Below the pieces are notes generated by a model that saw nothing but the letters and a program-made list of their open reading frames with translations, did no database searches and was not told the DNA's origin. This document shows positions 9,401-17,057 of a DNA stretch of 32,249 bases, in pieces (the first letter of the stretch is position 1; every line of letters begins with the position of its first letter). This stretch comes from an uncultured Oscillibacter sp. (lineage in GTDB: Bacteria > Bacillota_A > Clostridia > Oscillospirales > Oscillospiraceae). The stretch is taken from the NCBI GenBank assembly GCA_951800675.1, contig CATOKC010000021.1:1-32249 (forward strand). The letters are read 5' to 3'. Position numbers and translations under genes: made by a program.

Positions 9401-10649
9401 CCTGGTGATCATCACCGATGTTGATGTGTCTGAGGATAGCTCTACCAAGAACCAGAAGAATCTGACCGCCGCCATCATTGGCGACCAGAAGTCTGCTGAT
9501 GGTGACATCACCATCCCCGCTGCCAATGGTTCCACGACCGTTACCCTGACCGAGAAGGTCGCTAAGGACGCCGTGATCCGCTTTGCCTATGAGGGCAAGG
9601 ATATGGAGATTGAGCTGAATGGCACGAAGATTTCCAATGGTTCCTCTCACGAGCTGCATGCGAGTGACGCGATTGTGGTTACCGTGACCGACCTCGATGG
9701 TCAGTCTGTAACGTACACGTTCAACATCGCTGCTCTGACTCCCGCTGCCTACCAGAACAGCACTGCTCTGGCCCATGCGACTGCTACTGGCTATACCGCG
9801 ACCGATTGGGACAACACGGTTGCCTCTAATGTTACCCTGACTGGCCTTGACTTCGACTTCCCGTTCTTCCAGACCGGCGTGCGGGATGACACGAAGGCTC
9901 AGCTTGAAGAGGCGATTGCCTACTACAATGATAGCAATTCCCTCGACAATCCTCTGGGTGCGCCCACCTATGTCAACAACGGCATCTGGGGCATCCCCAT
10001 GGGTGCGCTTACCGTGACCTTCGACGAGTCTACTGCCGCTAACACCAAGGTCCTCATCAAGATTGATAACGGCACTGCTGTTGCGGAGTCGATTGTTGCG
10101 GCGACCGCCACCATCACCAGTGGTACTTCCCTGACTCAGATTGTTAAGGAAACCGAGGCCGATGGCATTACTGTGAACTACTACAAGACTGCTGGCCTGA
10201 GCAGCGTTGTGAAGCCCGGTGCGACTTATAAGGGCGCTTGCGCCGCTGAACTGACGTTGAGCACTGTCAGCGGTACTGGTGCGGCTCTGTTCGATGTAGC
10301 CTACAAGGATGCCGCTGGCAAGGTCCTGAGCGCTGGCGACTTCCTTGAGGAGGACGATGTGATTACCGTTACTCTGACGGCTAAGAATGACATTGACCTG
10401 AGCCCTGCCACAACCGCGCTTAGCGTGACGGCGGCTTCTGCTGTTGACGCGAATCTGGTGTGCTCCGATAACACCAATGTGGACTCCGCCAGCACGACGG
10501 CTATCACCTTCACGAAGGGTACCGCGGGTGCGGAGCTGCTCCAGGGTGCAACGATCACCTTCACAGTGACTGTTGCCAGCACTCACATTGCGACTGGAAC
10601 CGCTGCGATTGCTGTTCCCAATCTTACGATTGTTGCCCCGGCTGCGTAA
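6474..10649 (+). CDS. Large S-layer protein with SLH domains
   Basis: A 1391-residue secreted protein. Residues 1-24 are a typical signal peptide (MKKFLSLVLALVMAMS..., cleavage after SAGA). SLH domain 1 spans about 26-80 (ITGYEDGSFRPETELTRGAA), SLH 2 about 92-146 (ISGYGDGTFKP), and a weaker SLH 3 about 152-200. These domains bind pyruvylated secondary cell-wall polymers and anchor the protein to the wall. The rest is a long beta-rich, acidic surface region; around residues 1000-1090 it resembles a cadherin-like or Big-type sandwich (ITIPAANGSTTVTLTEKV). There are no cysteines in the SLH part except one each in SLH 2 and 3. The gene uses no TTA, CTA or TCA codon, as expected for very high expression. 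AAGGAGG precedes the ATG. It has its own promoter, long leader and strong terminator, so it is monocistronic. Confidence 0.95.
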   Translation: MKKFLSLVLALVMAMSLVTISAGATEYKDLADKDEIQYEEAVAVLNRIGIITGYEDGSFRPETELTRGAAAKIIVSLMIGPDAAAALPNDTSPYPDVPAGHTFAGVIGYCKTAGYISGYGDGTFKPANSLTGYAFAKMLLGAVGYKSDIEGFTGTGWTMNVARIGNEAHLFNRLDFVGADAVNREEACQLALNTLKATMVEYTGGVNISTSSGDTMTVNPTRTYKTSNQSYAANISNRKLDTQGNAVANNHYTVEFGEEHFKDLRLNDEHVSARDSFGRPSNEWSYKKVTIGVFPIAADFTFDKQMAYADKTDAVKNRATGLGSYDLSGVDKNGKAATTSFWVNGVEHTLTETKTSITWTNDDFVKTDDTTLIAAGNAAKVSNICDLTDNGTVVEVYVSEDDADFITDVVVVKSQLMEVKKIGSDYVSLEKNDPDDGNKNFPGFNQDPIDVKVGNVQAEDVAYSALKDLKAGDNVVVIPVAVDHDKKEFEVAEAYEPETVSGALTGVKDYGPTNKTKNAVSLTVGGTEYSISLWNKDMSEIDGDKIKVTKKDVTLTLDKHGYALLAEDVGSTNDWMVVGSFRSNVENGRIVTVVTGWDISGEPVELNLGPNYNQNTTGVRPGDLVKYESTSVSNLYDWKISESGVYNVFTGVDTNTGDPYKIKASNVKVELRDYADDEALFIDKGVKFIYVTFDVDNEVESIEVKSEVKNVENKELRTTAKGVIPNETDGGVAIEDDKIAYQIENFNAAQAAVTDKGAIKAVVIKQESNEADSASMLYVRDMPGGAHYDATGKMVYVYTVVMNTADGVREEETIYSYDRLYRGDFASYAKTEHAEYDEFYTLRQRNNFTQRTTSTFQADIMDVVNVNASLVELDRYSRVDSGDAHTALLPDYQEPNVKDGSLKANLGVGDEADVVSLRTAAFVDLTGNDIDSFDDLKTYMYTKVSDNKEYKWRQNTVEAQLVVNDNPDTDGFRRVSLVIITDVDVSEDSSTKNQKNLTAAIIGDQKSADGDITIPAANGSTTVTLTEKVAKDAVIRFAYEGKDMEIELNGTKISNGSSHELHASDAIVVTVTDLDGQSVTYTFNIAALTPAAYQNSTALAHATATGYTATDWDNTVASNVTLTGLDFDFPFFQTGVRDDTKAQLEEAIAYYNDSNSLDNPLGAPTYVNNGIWGIPMGALTVTFDESTAANTKVLIKIDNGTAVAESIVAATATITSGTSLTQIVKETEADGITVNYYKTAGLSSVVKPGATYKGACAAELTLSTVSGTGAALFDVAYKDAAGKVLSAGDFLEEDDVITVTLTAKNDIDLSPATTALSVTAASAVDANLVCSDNTNVDSASTTAITFTKGTAGAELLQGATITFTVTVASTHIATGTAAIAVPNLTIVAPAA

Positions 10650-10689
10650 GCTATAGCAAAACCAAAGCAATCCCACACACAGAGAAGGA

Positions 10690-10718
10690 CCCGCCCCGCC
10701 TGGGGCGGGCCCTTTTTT
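10690..10718 (+). terminator. Intrinsic terminator of the S-layer gene
   Basis: Perfect 8-bp stem CCCGCCCC/GGGGCGGG with loop GCCT, then a run of six T after CCC (10713-10718). Confidence 0.92.
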
Positions 10719-10760
10719 GCCCTGCGGAGAAGCGGCCCGAAATCTTCCCGCAAGTCATGC

Positions 10761-10789
10761 GTGACAAACTCCCGCAAATGTGCTATGAT
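10761..10789 (+). promoter_or_regulatory. Probable promoter of the hybrid sensor kinase gene
   Basis: GTGACA (10761-10766) and TATGAT (10784-10789) with a 17-bp spacer, about 30 bases before the GTG start. Confidence 0.6.
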
Positions 10790-10819
10790 AAGGAAAAACC
10801 CGGAAAGGAGGCCCGCCCT

Positions 10820-12952
10820 GTGATTGAAAACCACGGCCTGATTGAATACCTTTTAACCGCCGGCGGGGACTTCTCAGACCGGGAGAGTCTCACCGCCCGG
10901 CAGATCAAGCACTTCACCGACGAGATGCCCGGGGGCTTCTTCATTTACCGGAACAGCGACGGTCAAATCCTCTACGTCAACCGCGCGGTTCTCCAGATCT
11001 TCGGTTGCGAGACGGAGGAGGAGTTCCGGGCCCTGACCGGCGGAACCTTCCAGGGCATGATTCATCCTGAGGACGCGGAGGATGTGGAGGACAGCATCCG
11101 GGAGCAGATCGCCCAGAACAGCTTTGACCTGGATTACGTGGAGTACCGCATCGTCCGAAAAGACGGATCCGTCTGCTGGGTAGAGGATTTCGGCCACTTT
11201 ATCCAAACGGAGAATCTGGGAGGCGTGTTCTACGTTTTCCTGGCCGACATCACCGAGCGGTACCGCCGCCGGGTCGCAGAGCGGGCCGCCATTCTGGAGG
11301 AGAAGCTTCAAAAGGAACGGGAGCTCCAGGAGCAGGCGGATCAGACCCTGGATTTTCTGGAGCAGATGAACGACGAGCTGGTCCGGCGGCTGGAGCTGAT
11401 CGAGGGCCTCAGCGCGGACTATGAGATGGTGTTCCACGCGGACCTGGAGGCGGACGTGATCCAGCCCTACCGGGTCAGCCGCCGGGAGTGCTTCCAATTT
11501 GGCCGGGATTTACAGGTTCGGCTTTTTACCGGCTTTGCCGAAGGCTATGCCAAACGCTGGGTCCACCCGGAGGACCGGGAGCGTTTCCGCCGGGAGGTAG
11601 GTCCGGCCTATATTCGGGAGACTCTGAAAAAGCAGAAATCCTATCATATCAATTACCGTATTCTCCGCCAGGGGGACCCGGAATACGTCCAGGCATTTAT
11701 CGTCAACGTCAGCCCCGACGAGGAGGCGACGCAGATTATGTTCGCCTGCCGGACCGTGGACGAGGAGGTCCGCCGGGAGCGGGAGCGTTCCGCCATTTTG
11801 GAGGAGGCCCTGGCCCGGGCGAAGCTGGCGGGAGACGCCCGGAATACCTTCCTGTCCAACATTTCCCACGATATGCGCACACCTATGAACGCCATCGTAG
11901 GCTTCGCGGCCCTGGCGAAACGGCATTTGGAGCAGCCCGAACGGCTGAAAAAAGACCTGGAGCGGATCGAGGCGTCCAGCGCCCAGCTGATGGGCCTTTT
12001 GAATAACGTGCTGGAGTTGAGCTGGCTGGAATCCGGTCAGATTCATATTGAGGAGGCGGCCTGTGCTTTGCCGGAACTGGCCCGGGAGGTCTGGGAGGAG
12101 ATTCTTCCCCAGGCGAAGGAGCGGGGCGTGGAGTTGTCCCTTTCCAGCCTGGGCGCGGAGCATCCCAAAGTTTGGTGCGACCGCCAGAAGCTCCGCCAGT
12201 CCTTAGAGCGTCTGGCCCTGGGAGCGGTGCGTCAGACAGAGCCGGGCGGACGGGTGGAGTTGTCCCTCCAGGAACGGAGCGCTACCCGGGCCTATGGGTC
12301 TTATCAATTTACCGCCCTGTGTTCCGCCACGGCGGCGCCCCTCAGCAACCAGATTTTCTCCGCCTTTTCCCGCCAGGAGATCACCGCTGCCGCCGATGCG
12401 GCGGGGGCGGATCTGGGACTCCCCATCGCGAAGCATGTCATGGAGCTGATGGGGGGCACAGTGACCGCTCAGTCCCTGCCGGACGGCGGCGGCAGTCTTA
12501 CGGCGTCGCTGAACCTGCGGCTTCAGGAGGAAACACAGGCTCATACCGTTCCGCTTTCAGGGGGAGAACGCCGGGTGCTGGTGGTGGAGGACAATGAGCT
12601 GAACCGGGAGATCGCCGTAGACCTGTTGGAGGAGGCGGGCTTCCTGGCCGACACCGCTGGAGACGGCGCGGAGGCCGTGGAGAAGGTAAAGAACTCCCGC
12701 CCTGGCTATTATGCCCTGGTGCTGATGGATCTGCGGATGCCAGTGATGGACGGCCACAGCGCCGCCCGGGCCATCCGGGCCTTAGAGAATCCGGAGCTGG
12801 CCAATGTGCCCATTGTGGCCCTGTCGGCCAACACCTTCGACGAGGACCGGAAGCAGTCTGCGGAATGTGGCATGAACGCCCACCTGGCCAAGCCCCTGGA
12901 CATTGACCACCTGCTGGAATTGATCGACGGCATGACGGCAAACGGAGTGTAA
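10820..12952 (+). CDS. Hybrid sensor histidine kinase/response regulator with PAS domains
   Basis: A 710-residue protein without membrane segments. The order is: PAS domain at about 30-145 (FFIYRNSDGQILYVNRAV ... FLADITER), coiled coil at about 150-200, a second PAS-like domain to about 325, HisKA with the H-box SHDMRTPMN (His350), a degenerate ATPase domain at about 430-570, and a receiver domain at about 585-705 with phospho-acceptor Asp637 (VLMDLRMPVMDG). The ATPase region keeps only a G2-like ADLGLPIAKHVMELMGG; the N-box Asn and the DxGxG of G1 are not seen. The start is the GTG at 10820 with AAAGGAGG eight bases upstream; the frame runs 21 codons further up through the promoter and is not expected to be translated. 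It is monocistronic. With no output domain, the signal probably leaves by phosphotransfer or protein contact. Confidence 0.9.
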   Translation: MIENHGLIEYLLTAGGDFSDRESLTARQIKHFTDEMPGGFFIYRNSDGQILYVNRAVLQIFGCETEEEFRALTGGTFQGMIHPEDAEDVEDSIREQIAQNSFDLDYVEYRIVRKDGSVCWVEDFGHFIQTENLGGVFYVFLADITERYRRRVAERAAILEEKLQKERELQEQADQTLDFLEQMNDELVRRLELIEGLSADYEMVFHADLEADVIQPYRVSRRECFQFGRDLQVRLFTGFAEGYAKRWVHPEDRERFRREVGPAYIRETLKKQKSYHINYRILRQGDPEYVQAFIVNVSPDEEATQIMFACRTVDEEVRRERERSAILEEALARAKLAGDARNTFLSNISHDMRTPMNAIVGFAALAKRHLEQPERLKKDLERIEASSAQLMGLLNNVLELSWLESGQIHIEEAACALPELAREVWEEILPQAKERGVELSLSSLGAEHPKVWCDRQKLRQSLERLALGAVRQTEPGGRVELSLQERSATRAYGSYQFTALCSATAAPLSNQIFSAFSRQEITAAADAAGADLGLPIAKHVMELMGGTVTAQSLPDGGGSLTASLNLRLQEETQAHTVPLSGGERRVLVVEDNELNREIAVDLLEEAGFLADTAGDGAEAVEKVKNSRPGYYALVLMDLRMPVMDGHSAARAIRALENPELANVPIVALSANTFDEDRKQSAECGMNAHLAKPLDIDHLLELIDGMTANGV

Positions 12953-12986
12953 AAAAACCACCGTGAGAACTCACGGTGGTTTTTTT
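12952..12986. terminator. Bidirectional terminator between kinase and GH18-like gene
   Basis: A near-perfect hairpin AAAAAACCACCGTGA / TCACGGTGGTTTTTT with loop GAAC. It has T-runs on both strands and ends both converging genes. The stop codon of the minus-strand gene (12971-12973) lies inside the stem. Confidence 0.92.
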
Positions 12987-13762
12987 CCGCCCCGCCAGGG
13001 TCCGAAGAGCCGGGGCGCGATGTCCCGGACCTCCGGCCACATGAGGAAAGCGGCGTGGAAGCCCATCCCCGCCCCCAGGCGGAGCTTCTGGTTCAGGGTG
13101 TCCGCGTCGTCGAAGAGGACGAAGTGGGCCTCTCCGTCCCGGCTGTAGGTGAAGTATCGGGCGCACAGGTCCTGGGAGAAGAAAACGGCGGGGTGTTCCC
13201 GCTCCATTAGCTTCTCCAGGGCCTCCCCGGTAAGGGGTTCCCCCTCCCCGGACCGGGCGGGGAGACGAAAGTCCATGCGGAGCCGCTGCACGTCTAGGGC
13301 CAGCCGTCCGGCCCCGCCCGCCTGGGTGACGGCCTCCTGGAGGTATTGAGAGAAGCTGCCGCCGGAGACGGCCGTGCAGAGGAGAACCACCGCCCCAGGG
13401 GCGGCTCCCGCATAGCTCTCCGGCAGATACAGTGTCCGCCGGGAGGCGGACAGGGCCGGGGCCAGGGCGGAGACGAAAGCCGTCCGATCTCGTCGGGGAG
13501 GTTCCTCAAAATCCAGCAGCACGCCGGTATAGCCTCGCCGCCCGCACTCCCGCAGCGCCGCGTCCCGCAGGTCCTCCGGGCTGTCGATGAAGGGGGCCTC
13601 CCGATCGCTGACGGACAAAAGCCCCCCCTTGTTCTGCAAAAGCAGGCTCTGCCTCAGCAGCGCCGAACCGGGGCCAATGCGGTATGCCACGTGGGCCAGG
13701 TTCCGGCAATGGCCCAGGGCCTCCTGGGACGCCTCCGGCGTCACGGCCAGATAGATCTGCAA
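12971..13762 (-). CDS. GH18-like TIM-barrel protein, function unknown
   Basis: A 263-residue protein that looks like the catalytic barrel of spore/wall-type GH18 proteins (YaaH/SleL-like). A strand carrying GVLLDFEEPP holds Glu at about residues 86 and 87, comparable to the DGxxxDxE motif, and the C-terminal part FVLFDDADTLNQKLRLGAGM followed by GFHAAFLMW resembles the last barrel strands of those enzymes. No LysM domain or signal peptide is seen, so it may act in the cytoplasm or have lost secretion. I chose the TTG at 13760-13762 with GGGGGAG just upstream; the open frame extends further but crosses the divergent promoter and the yqeG-like gene. It is divergent from that gene and convergent with the kinase. 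Enzyme activity is an inference. Confidence 0.7.
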   Translation of the reverse strand: MQIYLAVTPEASQEALGHCRNLAHVAYRIGPGSALLRQSLLLQNKGGLLSVSDREAPFIDSPEDLRDAALRECGRRGYTGVLLDFEEPPRRDRTAFVSALAPALSASRRTLYLPESYAGAAPGAVVLLCTAVSGGSFSQYLQEAVTQAGGAGRLALDVQRLRMDFRLPARSGEGEPLTGEALEKLMEREHPAVFFSQDLCARYFTYSRDGEAHFVLFDDADTLNQKLRLGAGMGFHAAFLMWPEVRDIAPRLFGPWRGGKKPP

Positions 13763-13775
13763 TTCCCACTCCCCC

Positions 13776-13804
13776 TTGCGCCCGGATTGAAAAGCTGGTA
13801 TACT
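13776..13804 (+). promoter_or_regulatory. Promoter of the YqeG-type phosphatase gene
   Basis: TTGCGC (13776-13781) and TATACT (13799-13804) with a 17-bp spacer, in the 84-base gap shared with the divergent GH18-like gene. Confidence 0.65.
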
Positions 13805-13846
13805 GGAAATGACTTCAAGAGACTCTATGCGAGGAGGCCGCCGCCT

Positions 13847-14359
13847 ATGCCCCTTTCTCTGATTCCCAGCCGCCTGTTCCGGAACTATCGCGAGGTGACG
13901 CCGGAGTTTCTGCGGAATGTGGGGGTGACGCTGCTGCTCAGCGATTTGGACTTCACCCTGGCGCCCAAATCCGTCCGCCGCCCCGACCCGGACCTCCGGA
14001 CCTGGATTGGGGAGATGCGGGCGGCGGATATCCAGGTGATGATTGTCTCCAACAACCGCTCTGGAACCCGGGTAACGGAATTTTGCGCGGACCTGGGCAT
14101 TCCCTACCAGGGCCATGCCGGGAAGCCCTCCACCCAGGGATTAAAAGCCGCTATGGCCCGGGCGGGAGCAGACCGGACACATACCGCCATGCTGGGTGAC
14201 AAACTGCTGACAGACATGCTGGCGGCCAACCGGGCCGGGGTGCTGGCTCTGATGGTGGAGCCCTTGGGCGGGGCCGTGACGCTGTGGCAGAAAGTTCTCC
14301 ATGCGCTCCAAGCTCCCTTTAAGGCGGTCTGCCGCCGCCGGACGGAGAAGCGGAGTTAG
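13847..14359 (+). CDS. YqeG family HAD-superfamily (IIIA) phosphatase
   Basis: A 170-residue cytoplasmic protein of the YqeG family. HAD motif I is LLSDLDFTLAP (nucleophile Asp33, acid/base Asp35), motif II is IVSNN, the Lys of motif III is in GHAGKPST, and motif IV is MLGDKLLTDMLAANRAG. Length and motif order match YqeG. The usual DLDNTL has Phe in place of Asn, a mild change that should not remove activity. Family members are predicted phosphatases of unclear substrate, sometimes linked to phosphatidylglycerophosphate (GEP4-like) or to ribosome-assembly neighbours. The ATG at 13847 follows GAGGAGG by nine bases; a much longer upstream frame is not coding. The next gene, efp, has its own promoter 50 bases downstream. 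Confidence 0.9.
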   Translation: MPLSLIPSRLFRNYREVTPEFLRNVGVTLLLSDLDFTLAPKSVRRPDPDLRTWIGEMRAADIQVMIVSNNRSGTRVTEFCADLGIPYQGHAGKPSTQGLKAAMARAGADRTHTAMLGDKLLTDMLAANRAGVLALMVEPLGGAVTLWQKVLHALQAPFKAVCRRRTEKRS

Positions 14360-14410
14360 GGGCTGTCCAAAATATTTTTGCATGGTCCTGGACAATTAGC
14401 GGAAAAATAC

Positions 14411-14439
14411 TTGCAATCGCCGCCTATATGGGATAAAAT
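14411..14439 (+). promoter_or_regulatory. Promoter of efp
   Basis: TTGCAA (14411-14416) and TAAAAT (14434-14439) with a 17-bp spacer. The leader to the ATG at 14533 is about 85 bases. Confidence 0.65.
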
Positions 14440-14532
14440 AGCTACGGCTATAATGGAAGAACCATGGAAAGAGAGAAAATGTCCTCACGCAGGTCGTTTT
14501 CTCGGATAAAGATTTGTGAGGAGGATTTTATT

Positions 14533-15102
14533 ATGCCGACAATTTCCGCGGGCGATTTTCGCAAGGGAATGATTTTCGAGATGGAAGGCAAGCCCATGCT
14601 GGTGGTGGACTTCCAGCACGTCAAGCCCGGCAAGGGCGCGGCTTTCGTGCGTACCAAGTACAAAAACGTCATCACCGGGGCCATCCGGGAGGAGTCCTTC
14701 AACCCCACCGCCAAGTTTGAGCAGGCCAGTGTGGAGCGCAAGGATGCCGAATACAGCTACAACGACGGCGATTTGTATTACTTCATGGACCCCGAGACCT
14801 ACGATATGTCCCCCCTGAACCGGGACGTGCTGGGCGAGGCATTCAAGTTCATGAAGGAGAATACCGTCTGCAAGCTGGTGAGCTATAAGGGCAGCGTTTT
14901 CACCGTGGAGGTCCCCAACTTCATGGACCTGGAGGTCACCGAGACCGAGCCCGGCGTCAAAGGCGACACCGCCACCAATGTGACGAAAAAGGCCACCCTG
15001 GAGACTGGCGCGGTGATCCAGGTGCCCCTGTTTATCAACGAGGGCGAGAAAATCCAGGTGGATACCCGCACCGGCGAGTATTTGGGACGTTGTAAAGAAT
15101 GA
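14533..15102 (+). CDS. efp: Elongation factor P
   Basis: A 189-residue protein, full length for EF-P, with the three-barrel tRNA-shaped fold expected. Domain I holds the loop [10 protein letters not shown] with Lys34, the tip that reaches the peptidyl-transferase centre and is often modified. The C-terminal OB domain ends [16 protein letters not shown], a family hallmark. EF-P rescues ribosomes stalled at polyproline stretches. The start is the ATG at 14533, preceded by GTGAGGAGG; an in-frame ATG 23 codons upstream has no ribosome site and would add a basic extension absent from the family. No gene for a known EF-P modifying enzyme lies in the window. The next gene follows after a weak hairpin, so part of the transcripts may continue. 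Confidence 0.98.
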   Translation: MPTISAGDFRKGMIFEMEGKPMLVVDFQHVKPGKGAAFVRTKYKNVITGAIREESFNPTAKFEQASVERKDAEYSYNDGDLYYFMDPETYDMSPLNRDVLGEAFKFMKENTVCKLVSYKGSVFTVEVPNFMDLEVTETEPGVKGDTATNVTKKATLETGAVIQVPLFINEGEKIQVDTRTGEYLGRCKE

Positions 15103-15108
15103 GTGCTG

Positions 15109-15134
15109 AAAGGGGGGGAGCCGTTCCCCCCTTT
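15109..15134 (+). terminator. Weak terminator or attenuator between efp and the CD1247-like gene
   Basis: AAGGGGGG / CCCCCCTTTT hairpin with an 8-9 base loop and only four T in the tail. It probably allows read-through. Confidence 0.6.
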
Positions 15135-15182
15135 TGCCCACAAAAATCAACCGCTTGAAGGACGAAAAGGAGGTCATTGACT

Positions 15183-15611
15183 ATGGAAATCACGGAGAAG
15201 GTCGCGTATCTAAAGGGCCTTGCGGAAGGCATGGAGCTGAACACCGAAAAGAAGGAGGGCAAGCTCCTGGCCGCCATCATCGACGTGCTAGAGGACATCG
15301 CCCTGGAGCTCAGCGACATTGAGGACGCCCAGGAGGAGCTGGGCGAGGGGCTGGACGCCGTCAGCGACGATCTGGAGGACGTGGAGGACCTGCTCTACGG
15401 CGAGGACGACGAGGACAGCGAATACGAGCTGGACGACCTGGGGGAGGATGAGGACTGCTACGCCACCACCTGCCCCACTTGCGAGGAGAGCATCTACTTC
15501 GACGAGTCCGTTCTGGAGGACGGCGAAGTCATTTGCCCCAACTGCGGCGAGAAGCTGGAGTTTGACCTGGAGAGCCTGGACGAGGACGACGGGGAAGACG
15601 GCGAAGAGTAA
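15183..15611 (+). CDS. CD1247 N-terminal-domain protein with zinc ribbon
   Basis: A 142-residue acidic protein. Residues 1-35 (EKVAYLKGLAEGMELNTEKKEGKLL, given here in part) match the CD1247-type N-terminal domain of Clostridia; the middle is very rich in Asp and Glu (about residues 40-95). The C-terminal part has a zinc ribbon of the CPTC ... CPNCG type with 24-26 residues between the pairs. Function is unknown; the ribbon suggests binding to nucleic acid or a protein partner. The ATG at 15183 follows AAAGGAGG; a TTG two codons upstream is too close to that site. It lies after efp and before a terminator, so it may be partly co-transcribed with efp. Confidence 0.88.
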   Translation: MEITEKVAYLKGLAEGMELNTEKKEGKLLAAIIDVLEDIALELSDIEDAQEELGEGLDAVSDDLEDVEDLLYGEDDEDSEYELDDLGEDEDCYATTCPTCEESIYFDESVLEDGEVICPNCGEKLEFDLESLDEDDGEDGEE

Positions 15612-15627
15612 GCAAAACGAATATGGG

Positions 15628-15658
15628 GGCCGGGCAGCCTTCGGGCGCCCGGCCTTTT
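15628..15658 (+). terminator. Intrinsic terminator after the CD1247-like gene
   Basis: Stem GGCCGGGC/GCCCGGCC with an 11-base loop and four T. It sits directly before the ribosome site of the MATE gene, so MATE expression may depend on read-through or on an unseen promoter. Confidence 0.75.
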
Positions 15659-15674
15659 CAAAGGAGCCACTTCC

Positions 15675-17057
15675 ATGATTCGAGAAAAGACCTTCTACCG
15701 CGCCTTCTTCGCCCTAACGCTGTCCCTGGCCCTGCAAAATCTGCTGACCTTCGGCGTGAACCTGATGGACACCGTTATGCTGGGCCGTTACAGCCAGGAG
15801 GCCATGAGCGGTGTCAGCCTCTGCAACCAGATTCAGTTCCTGCTTCAGATGCTGGTGGGCGGCGCGGGAGAGGGGGCCGTGGTGCTGGGGTCCCAGTATT
15901 GGGGCGGAAAGAAGCTGGAGCCCATTCCCCATATCATCGGCGTGGCCCTGCGCTTTGGGGCGGCGCTGTCGGCCCTGCTGTTTGGGGCGGTGCTGCTGTT
16001 TCCCATTCAGCTGCTGGGTCTGCTGTCCAACGATGCCGGGGTCATCGCCCAAGGGGCGGCCTACTTCCAGATCATCTGCTTTTCCTACATGATTTTCACC
16101 GTCACCAACATCCTGGTGGCCTCCCTCCGGTCCGTCGGCGTGGTGAAGATCGGCTATGCCATCTCCTTCTCCACCCTCTGCATCAACGTCACGCTGAACT
16201 ACCTGCTGATTTACGGCAATTTTGGTTGTCCGGAGTTGGGCGTTCGAGGAGCGGCCGTGGCCACCCTGGTGTCCCGCTGTGTGGAGCTGCTGATTGTGGT
16301 GTACTATTTAAAGTATCGGGAGAAGCAGTTGAACCTGACGTTGAAAAAGCTCCTCTTCATCGACAGAAGCTATCTCCGGGACTACAACCGGGTCTCCGCC
16401 CCGGTGCTGGTGAACCAGGCCCTCTGGGGCGTGGCCCAGATGGTGCAGACGGGCATCCTGGGCCACCTGGGAGGCGACGTGACGGCGGCCAACGCCATTG
16501 CGGTTCAGGTTTATCAGGTGCTCTCCGTTGTGGCCTACGGCGCGGCCTCCGCCTCTGGCATCGTGGTGGGACGGAGCATCGGAGAGGGACGAAAGGACGC
16601 GCTCCGGCCCCTGGTGACTACGCTGCAAGTGCTGTTTGTGGCCATTGGACTGCTTTCCGGCGGGCTGATCTTCCTGGCCCGAAATCCCATACTCCTGGTT
16701 TTCGGCGGAACGCTGACGGAGCGTGCCCGGGAGTTGGCCCTCCGATTCATGGCGGTCATTGCCGTCACCACCGTGGGCACCTCTTATCAGATGGCCTGTG
16801 ACACCGGCGTCATCCGGGGCGGGGGAGACACGGCCTTTAGCGCCAAAATGAATCTCATCAGCATGTGGGGCGTCGTGGTGCCATTCTCCGCCATGGCGGC
16901 GTTTTGGTGGGAGAGCTCTCCGGAGGTGGTGTTTTTTCTCTTGAAATGGGACCAGATTTACAAGATCATTCCCGTAGCCCTCCGGCTTCACAGCTGGAAG
17001 TGGGCGCGGAGCGTCACCCGGCCCGGCGGGGCGGAAAAGGAGGAAATCCATGTCTAA
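15675..17057 (+). CDS. MATE family efflux transporter
   Basis: A 460-residue protein of about 12 membrane segments with the two-lobe MATE layout. Typical stretches are FGVNLMDTVMLGRYS and the GAGEGAVVLGSQYWG region in the first half, and APVLVNQALWGVAQM opening the second half. MATE proteins expel cationic drugs or metabolites using a sodium or proton gradient. The substrate is not known here. The ATG follows AAAGGAG by eight bases. The end overlaps the start of the next small gene by eight bases, so both are made together. Confidence 0.95.
   Translation: MIREKTFYRAFFALTLSLALQNLLTFGVNLMDTVMLGRYSQEAMSGVSLCNQIQFLLQMLVGGAGEGAVVLGSQYWGGKKLEPIPHIIGVALRFGAALSALLFGAVLLFPIQLLGLLSNDAGVIAQGAAYFQIICFSYMIFTVTNILVASLRSVGVVKIGYAISFSTLCINVTLNYLLIYGNFGCPELGVRGAAVATLVSRCVELLIVVYYLKYREKQLNLTLKKLLFIDRSYLRDYNRVSAPVLVNQALWGVAQMVQTGILGHLGGDVTAANAIAVQVYQVLSVVAYGAASASGIVVGRSIGEGRKDALRPLVTTLQVLFVAIGLLSGGLIFLARNPILLVFGGTLTERARELALRFMAVIAVTTVGTSYQMACDTGVIRGGGDTAFSAKMNLISMWGVVVPFSAMAAFWWESSPEVVFFLLKWDQIYKIIPVALRLHSWKWARSVTRPGGAEKEEIHV

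Noticed and set aside
6486..10676. A 1396-codon open frame antisense to the S-layer gene
   Set aside because: It has the same codon register as the S-layer gene and is open only because TTA, CTA and TCA are absent there. Its sequence is low-complexity and has no ribosome site.
14364..14394. TGTCCA/TGGACA dyad after the YqeG-like gene as terminator
   Set aside because: Six-base arms, 19-base loop and no T-tail.
14464..14532. 23-codon N-terminal extension of EF-P
   Set aside because: No ribosome site at 14464; EF-P normally starts where the AGGAGG-preceded ATG is.
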